Assembly (NCBI GenBank): GCA_000320545.1 | Contig: ADNK01001965.1 | Coordinates: 57,501 to 121,500, forward strand | Direction of reading: 5' to 3' | DNA from: Bigelowiella natans CCMP2755 | Taxonomy: Eukaryota > Cercozoa > Chlorarachniophyceae | DNA length: 64,000 nt | Part shown: positions 57,773 to 64,000 of the stretch, one piece after another | Numbering within the stretch: position 1 is the first letter of the stretch | How the letters are laid out: each line of letters starts with the position of its first letter | The notes under the pieces: generated by a model | Told to the model about the DNA's origin: nothing | Databases searched by the model: none | What the model saw: only the letters and a program-made list of their open reading frames with translations | Position numbers and translations under genes: made by a program

Positions 57773-60383
57773 TTATTTCCAATCTGTGTCCCCAGTAGCT
57801 TTTCCTCCATCGCAGGCTTTGTCTTTCTGCCTTCGGTTTCCTTGGACAATGCGCTGACGTTTTTTCCCTGCGGGAGCGTCGCCACCCCTTAACCCTCCAC
57901 GTCCCAGCAATGATCTTCTCATGGGACTTTTCGTAGTAAGAGGCTGTTCCATCTCACGAGGTTGCGTCTCCGATGTCGTTGCTCCGGAGACCCGATTTAT
58001 CCGAGCACCAAGAGGCTTTGGTGCTTGAGAAATCTGGGACCTCTTTCCATCGCCGGATTCAGAGATGATGTAAGGTTCATAGCCCTTGGACATGAGCCGT
58101 TGGAAGTTGCTGTTCACGCACAAGTGATCGATCACAAAGGCGTCAATTTAAAGAGAGGAATCATATGTCTGTCGGTGGCAGAGCGAATGTCTGGCTACTA
58201 ACCCAAAATCTTTTCCTGAGCGTAGAGCTGTCTCGCAGAGCACGCGCACTCCACGGGAAGCATACACTTGCAGAATGTCATCGGTGATTTGATAAGCCTG
58301 CTCGACGGACTCGAGGTACTCATCCGACAAGAACACGCCGTTCCACGGGCGAAAACGCATCTGTTTGCAAGGAAATGGGGGGAAAGGGCGACCATAATTT
58401 TAAACAAGAAATCAACCAGTAGCCTTTTAAAAAACTCTACCTGGTTAAGAAGTTTTGGCGAGGGGAGAAAAACCGATCCGTACACCTTTACTTCGTTCTC
58501 GTCCCTGCCTTCCAGTTTCTGATATTTCAATTAAAAGGAAATACGAGCTTGTAAGGCGTAATTCAGCGAAACAACTTCCAACTCTCTGATATGACCGTGA
58601 AAAGAAAGTCAAGCCCCTCCTTCAGTTTCTCTGTGTCCGATCCTATTTGAACCCACACGCTGCGGACTAAGCCTGTTTCCAGCTTTGCAGCGAGCACCTG
58701 CAGTTCGCGTGCGCGAACATCATTATTCGATTTATATATTGACAATGGATAGAGATGCTTATTCGAGAGAAGTGTGCTCACCTTTCTCTCTTTCTCTCTA
58801 TCTTTAACGTCTGGAAAGTAGGGGTTGAATGCTACTCCCTGCGGCACGAAGAATAATGTTGGTTCCGTCGAAAAGATGAGGTGATGTGCTTATTGAGATG
58901 ATGTGCTTCATCATCTTTCTTTAAATTTTAGAAAATTTTGGCTTCCACTAAAGCTGTACCCACCAGATTAATCTTTCGTGCGCTGGAGCTTCTTCTCCTC
59001 TAAAAATGATGATTTTTTAACTACCGTTGAATGGAACGATTAGAAACTTGCGAAAGTGTGAGTTCGGACCTGGGCCATACGGAGACAAGCAAGGGTGCTG
59101 AGGTCAGACTTGCGTTTTTTCCCCCCTCCACTCACGACCAAACTGAGCAAAGATGATAAAATAGATGAAAGGATATGGTAAGTCCATTTTTTATCGAGAT
59201 TCCCGTAACGTCCCTAGCACAATTCACAGCATGTTTAGACAGATATGTGCGTGCATACCACTCTCTGATTCCTAGTTGAACCAGTTCTCCGCAAGCTTTC
59301 TCGAAACTTGCAAAGGTCTAATTCATTATTTCACGAGGCTTTTAATTGAAGAAAACTAGATTTAAATGATATTTCCCAGCGGTCCCACCCACCTTTTCTG
59401 GAGACCCGCGGTACTGATTCCTACAACGAACAATATTTGTTATTATTATTATTATTGTTTGGGTTAGAGATCCCAAACTTATTAAATATATCTTTGCCTC
59501 TAATACACAAAGAGAAGGCATCGAATTCCTGTGCCAAGGTTGGCGCATCAAAAAATCTTAACGTACTTGAGACTGTAGTGAGGACAAATATCAGCTTGAG
59601 GGTACGCCTGTGAAAATTGTGGCGCTCATCAAAGTGCTTGAGCTTCATTTTGTGTTTAGGATAATCTGAAGTACCGCGAGTAGCCCTTCGCACCATTTAA
59701 CGATAGGGTCATTTTTGCCCTTATTCGGAAGGTTTACCCTGTGCATCGGTGGTTCCAACTTAGTTTGGGCAGTCAGAAGTAAGCTCTCCTTGTGAGATGT
59801 AATTACCAACCTCTGCATTTCATTCCGTTTCAAGAAGCTCGCCTGCTTGGTAAGATCCGACGCCGTTTTGAAAAAGAGTTCGAATCTGCACGGTAGAAGA
59901 TATTGGTGACGATTAGCATTCATTGTGTCTCCCAGCAAGGCGTCACCGACCGTAGGGATTCGCTCAAACCTAAGCTCATCAGCAACAACGAAAGTTGTGC
60001 CCCCCCTTTCGAACTTATCGTACAGCTATCCTTTCCTCCTTCGCTGATCTCAAGTTGTGTACTTGCATCTCCGGCATCCTCAGCCGCTGTGTTGGCCCCT
60101 CCTCGGAACCGAGATGTTCCTTCCGGTTTTGCCCTGTCTCTGTGTCACATTTGTTCATCAACCAGAGGACTTTTTCAATCGTACTGCAACGCTTTGCACG
60201 CCTCAATAAATACCGTTTGGCAGCTTTTCGCTGGGCGTTGCAGCGCTTGCTACAGGTCGTAACCTCGTCCCAGCACTTCTCCCACTTTTTCCGCCACGTG
60301 AACGGCTTTCCGCAGCTGACGCATGTCTTCCTAGGCAGGTTTTCCTTTCTCACTCCTCTGCCATAAAACGACCGAGCACTCAT
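57773..60383 (-). CDS. DUF2256 zinc-knuckle protein with downstream MTHFR-like region
   Basis: The first exon (from 60383) encodes MSARSFYGRGVRKENLPRKT then CVSCGKPFTWRKKWEKCWDE and a CSKRCNAQRKAAKR segment, a clear DUF2256 domain with its C-X2-C...C-X3-C zinc pattern. Downstream minus exons include FELFFKTASDLTKQASFLKR (about 59880). Another run at 58850-58150 reads GVAFNPYFPDVKDREKER, TGLVRSVWVQIGSD, FLPSPKLLNQ, RFRPWNGVFLSDEYLESVEQ and GVRVLCETALRSGKDFG. The latter resembles bacterial and algal methylenetetrahydrofolate-reductase-like proteins. A basic Arg/Lys-rich tail ends TDWK-stop. I found no TGCGACA element between 58.9 and 60.4 kb, while one lies at 60616. That favours one fused gene, but two genes cannot be excluded. 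Exons between 58.9 and 60.0 kb are only partly resolved. Confidence 0.6.
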
Positions 60384-60596
60384 TAATCATCTGTCCCTCC
60401 CTCCCTCCTTGCGTGCACAAGAACCAAAAAAGAGACTACCTAGGCATTGAACTCAGGCTAACGGTGCACGTGGCCTCAATCAGTGGTCTAGGGGCGGAGT
60501 CGTCCGAGGACTTGAAATGTAGGCCATTTTCACCGAAATAGGACGTAAACAGGCCAACCTCTTCGAAATAGAGTTGTCTCGCTTGGCGAATGAAAA

Positions 60597-60929
60597 ATGC
60601 ATAGGGTTTCGACCCTGCGACATGGCCTCGACAATTATCGACAATTTTGCAACGCTGACGAAGGTCGAAGCGCCCCCGACGACGACGATGCTACGATCTT
60701 GAGAGTCGCGCCATCGTGTTCACAGAAGACCCACGAATGTTTTTTTGGTTTCATTCAGCCTATCAATGGTGGTCGCGGCGTGCTATCTCATACACTGAGA
60801 GAAGAAGCAAGAGGAAGTGACCAACCCTTGAACACCGCAGACATGCGTGAATTAATCGAGCTTAGACAGTTCGGGAGATTCTTCTTTCCATCTGATACTT
60901 TGTGCAGTAGGAAAACCTATTTTACATAA
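60597..60929 (+). CDS. Hypothetical ORF, possible partner of a divergent pair
   Basis: This 110-codon frame reads PINGGRGVLSHTLREEARGS and TADMRELIELRQFGRFFF in its second half, which looks protein-like. A good acceptor (TTCATTCAG) precedes PINGG at about 60760, so the second half may be an exon. The first half overlaps a TGCGACA at 60616 and may be promoter DNA. I recognise no family. Confidence 0.3.
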   Translation: MHRVSTLRHGLDNYRQFCNADEGRSAPDDDDATILRVAPSCSQKTHECFFGFIQPINGGRGVLSHTLREEARGSDQPLNTADMRELIELRQFGRFFFPSDTLCSRKTYFT

Positions 60930-62524
60930 GAGACACTAAGACGGATCCATAAAACTGCATTAAGGTCTACAGGATGAGTCGTTGTGCGCCTATTCTCTCC
61001 ATCCTTCAAAAGAACAAGCCCTCCCTAACCTCGAGAAGGTATTCGGAAACAAGAGAGGGCATTTACCAGCTTGTGTACGTCATGATTTAAAGCAAGTAAT
61101 CGACCACAAACACCTATACTAATCGTGCTGCTAACATCATGCAACTTATTCGGCGGTCTCTGGGCATTGTCCCCGTCACGTTAATGGCATGCTGCAAATT
61201 AGGACAAGGATGTGCAGGTTGAAAAGCGAAAGCCTAGAGTTCGGGCATGCAGTAGTCGATAGCACCGAATAATGCGACTTTGGATTGGAACGACATTCAT
61301 TCTCCATTTTTTCAAAGATTTGTTAGCTACCTGGAGTGCCAATATCTGTGTTATCTGCATTATGAATGCGTAATCATCAGCGAAAAATGGAAGTAAGCCA
61401 GAACAACCATGCATAATATATGCAGACGTCCGTACCCCTTGCAACAGTCTGTGATTGTTTAGCTTTTGATGAGATCCTACAATAATGTGAACGAACACAT
61501 TGAATGTACACTTTTGTGATTCATTATATGTTATAATAGAGACTAGACCCAAGTGCATGCACATGCACACAATGATGTGCAGCAGCGTATGAGCAGCGAG
61601 GCTTGCTTACACTACCGCCTATAGGTGTTGAAGGTTATACATGTGCATGATTGTTGCATGAACTGTCAATAATGAGGGATACATGTGTCAACATTGCAGC
61701 TGTGCGCATTTACATGCACATGCGATGCAACAATGTAGATGCCGCTGCTGATCTAGTGATCTTCGTGGTGGTGCACAATGTGCCTGTGCACATGCAAGCT
61801 CCACATTGCATTAGTTGTTTGTCAAACACCTGCATCTAAATGAGTATGACTTCGTATTGCTTTTTTAGATTGCATGCGCTGTCATCACACACGGCGAGAA
61901 AGACGCTATAGATGCAACACGTACGATGCATCGTAACTTTCGATCGTGCCACGCCTGCGCATGATGAGCACGTGCAATTGCATAACAGTAGGCACAGTAA
62001 TTCTATATACTGCATAAAAATAGTATTACGTGTGTCTATCATTTTTCTGGGTGATCGATCGATGATGATGATCCCGGTTGATGAAAAGCAACATTGAACA
62101 TACATACAGCATACATGGCGGACATATTTTTACGTTAGGGCCTAAATGTGACTACTGCACAGGCTAGCAGGCACCGGATGTACTATTTTTTGATGTGTAC
62201 ACATGTGTGCACGTTAAAAGCATGTGTGTCATGTTCATAGTCATATTCAGTGTGGGTTTAAGCTACCTAGCTATGTGATGCGGAAATGATGAACATGCAC
62301 ACACAATCAAACACACATATACACATACACAACACCCTAATAATGCCCACAATGTGCAGAAATGTTGCATCTCGCTTTTTTTAATAAGATCACAGATTTA
62401 ATAATGACAAAGGTTGAAACCATACTTTGGCACTACAATTTTGACATGCATCATCGAAGGAGCTTAATGATTTGCTGTTCTCTCGACGACGAAGAAATCG
62501 CTAAAACTGCATCAAATTATGCAC
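60930..62524. other. 1.6 kb spacer, TGCATG-rich, no gene seen
   Basis: The largest gene-poor stretch. It is dense in GTGCAC, CATGCAC, TGCATG and ACACATG words, with a CACACATA run at 62298-62330. Short open frames have no recognisable content. Confidence 0.45.
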
Positions 62525-63391
62525 TCACAAGTCAAACAGATATCTAGCTAAAATACAATCTTGGTATACATCTACACAGCGAGGCCTCACAGAGCTTCCT
62601 CTACCAATCTCTTCCCATTTTTGATCATTTTGTTCAACTAATTTATCCACAACAGATATCTTCTCAACTCTACATCCAAACGAGTATGAAAGGGGAGGGA
62701 CTACCATGCGTTCCATTTTTCTGTACCGCTCATCTTGTTGGGACCCGACCGTCTCATAATCGGAGAGTCGTTTGTAAACATTCTGGTGAAGATATCTTGT
62801 TCAGAGATGATTTTGTTTCGATGCTGAAGTTTAAGTCGATACCTCAGAATGTGCTCGGGTTTTCTCATTGTAGCTCTGCAACATCCTACCGATGATAATT
62901 TAGGTATTCAAAGACTGAGCACTCCCATTATACTGATTAAATGAAACGGACCTATTAGCTGCAACCTCGCGCGAATCGGTATATTGTTTTATTTCCTCGC
63001 TGAATACCTGTGTAACTCTGCAAGAGAAAGTATATAGTTTCGAAAAATGAGGTTTGCTGCTCGAATCGCGCATAATTTCATCCGGACAGAAGAAATAAAT
63101 TTGCAGGATCTCCTCTCCTCGATCATCAAGGTTGCTGTGGAATATGCGAAACATTTCTTACTCGAAGAGCCTCTTCAACTCCTCGCTCTGCCTTTTGAGC
63201 ACTCGCTGTTGGGTTTCAGCGACCATTTTCAACTGGGCGACATTAGGAACTATCCCTTTAACTCGTGCTCTATCCGGCATGTACGGAGAAATGAGTCTAC
63301 TTTCGCGGAGGCAGGATGTTGAAAAGACGGGGGTTTCCTCGCCTCCGATCCCTCCCTGAAGGCCAGATCTGTCCATGCTGCCGGAAGCCAT
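62525..63391 (-). CDS. Small helical (coiled-coil-like) protein of unknown function
   Basis: The ATG at 63391 gives MASGSMDRSGLQGGIGGEET, a Pro-containing stretch, then VAETQQRVLKRQSEELKRLF. An intron joins in phase (GA|A) to VTQVFSEEIKQYTDSREVAA. A further exon gives MRKPEHILR. After a short intron of about 46 bases comes YLHQNVYKRLSDYETVGSQQ, then DERYRKMERMVVPPLSYSF and VDKLVEQNDQKWEEIGRGSS, ending ARYLFDL-stop at 62525. The heptad-like charge pattern suggests helices; an axonemal or other structural role is only a guess. Two heptamers upstream (63552, 63613) support this start over the in-frame ATG at 63559, which overlaps the first element. Confidence 0.55.
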
Positions 63392-63655
63392 TTTACCTTT
63401 CTCCACCCCACAGTAGTGTGGAACGGCTACAAGGCGATTTAAAAATTTCTTGTCGTTTTTCTTTGACGCAAGTCCAAGTACGAAGACATTTTTGCCAATC
63501 TCAGGTAACGTCGAAACGTTTCGAGTGTTTTTGTCTATCTCCTCAAAAGCATGTCGCATACACGAAACCCCATGCTTGATATTTCTTATAGAATTCCCTT
63601 TCGTTCCATGCCTGCGACAACAGATATGGCAGGCTGGAACTCGGAGTTATTATGC
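63392..63655 (-). promoter_or_regulatory. Promoter with two TGCGACA elements
   Basis: TGTCGCA at 63552-63558 and TGCGACA at 63613-63619 lie 161 and 222 bases upstream of the ATG at 63391, in opposite orientations. The spacer also contains the end of the next minus-strand gene. Confidence 0.45.
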
Positions 63656-63949
63656 TTATTCAAAATCTCCGAAGCAATGGTGTTGCACAGCTGTCTCGTG
63701 GCATAGCTTCGAATACTGAAAGCCACGGTTGCAGGTCCGAATATACGAATCAACGTCAATGTTGCTGATCCCTGTATATATATGTTCGTCCTTTTTGCTT
63801 AATACCCAACGCAAGAAGCTCACACCAAAAGCTTCGTATGTAAATTGTACCATTTCGGGAAGTGAAAAATAGGATTTCGAAGTGAAAGAGATAGAGTCAT
63901 GATGGATATTTGTTTGAATTTTAGTTTGTGAAAGTTTGCAATCTACCAA
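63656..63949 (-). CDS. Last exon of a gene continuing beyond the window
   Basis: A minus frame reads SISFTSKSYFSLPEMVQFTY, SFLRWVLSKKDEHIYTGISN and DVDSYIRTC before a stop at 63656. The composition looks coding, but the frame opens with a non-ATG codon, so an upstream exon outside the window is expected. I recognise no family. Confidence 0.35.
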   Translation of the reverse strand: MVDCKLSQTKIQTNIHHDSISFTSKSYFSLPEMVQFTYEAFGVSFLRWVLSKKDEHIYTGISNIDVDSYIRTCNRGFQYSKLCHETAVQHHCFGDFE

Positions 63950-64000
63950 AGCAATTTATCGGGGGCAATTCGTGGTGGCCTTACGTGATCATGGGCAAAT

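Noticed and set aside
1-64000. CRISPR array, prophage, IS element or bacterial operon
   Set aside because: No regularly spaced direct repeats, transposase or ribosome-binding-site-led operons; the gene structure is eukaryotic throughout.

Overview
The window is nuclear DNA of a eukaryotic microbe, most likely an alga or a relative of one. Nearly every gene is split into many short exons by introns of roughly 45 to 400 bases with GT..AG ends. There is a eukaryotic initiator tRNA-Met, a Mediator subunit (MED20) and a mitochondrial COQ4 with a presequence. Amino-acid and vitamin synthesis genes (threonine deaminase, pantothenate synthetase), a triose-phosphate-translocator-family carrier, a cyanophycinase-like peptidase and a DUF2256/MTHFR-like gene point to a prototrophic, probably photosynthetic protist. 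I cannot name the lineage. Gene models were built by hand from family similarity and splice-phase agreement.

Layout. 0-1.5 kb (+): 3' end of threonine deaminase. 2.4-3.3 kb (-): an intronless, GC-rich secreted LamG-like protein. 4.6-7.5 kb (-): cyanophycinase-like S51 peptidase. 7.8-10.3 kb (-): secreted alpha/beta hydrolase. 11.2-17.6 kb (-): large ankyrin-repeat protein. 18.6-19.7 kb (+): CCCH zinc finger plus SAM protein. 20.5-23.2 kb (-): aldo/keto reductase, divergent from a triose-phosphate-translocator-family carrier at 23.5-28.9 kb (+). 30.1-30.7 kb (-): unknown gene, divergent from an EamA transporter at 31-32.8 kb (+). 33.9-36 kb (+): COQ4. 36.5-37.9 kb (-): MED20, divergent from a metallophosphoesterase at 38.4-40.8 kb (+). 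41.6-44.4 kb (-): pantothenate synthetase. 45-46.8 kb (-): unknown membrane protein(s). 47.6-48.5 kb (+): acidic protein with IQ-like and RVxF-like motifs. 49.7-52 kb (-): UBA and zinc-ribbon protein. 52.9-56.3 kb (-): TMEM144 homologue. 56.7 kb (+): tRNA-iMet. 57.8-60.4 kb (-): DUF2256/MTHFR-like gene. 62.5-63.4 kb (-): unknown coiled-coil protein. 63.7 kb (-): a partial gene.

The most interesting signal is regulatory. An exact heptamer, TGCGACA (either orientation, usually CTGCGACA), occurs about 20 times, singly or in clusters, between about 40 and 450 bases upstream of the inferred start codons of nearly all the multi-exon genes. It is scarce elsewhere, and several copies sit in the shared spacer of divergent gene pairs. 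It behaves like a general promoter element of this organism.

Two other large-scale patterns stand out. Microsatellites crowd introns and spacers from 0 to 28.5 kb but are much rarer afterwards. The gene-free spacers share a TpG/CpA-rich texture full of CATG, TGCA and CTAG palindromes. The genes do not form one pathway; they look like an ordinary housekeeping neighbourhood with frequent head-to-head pairs.
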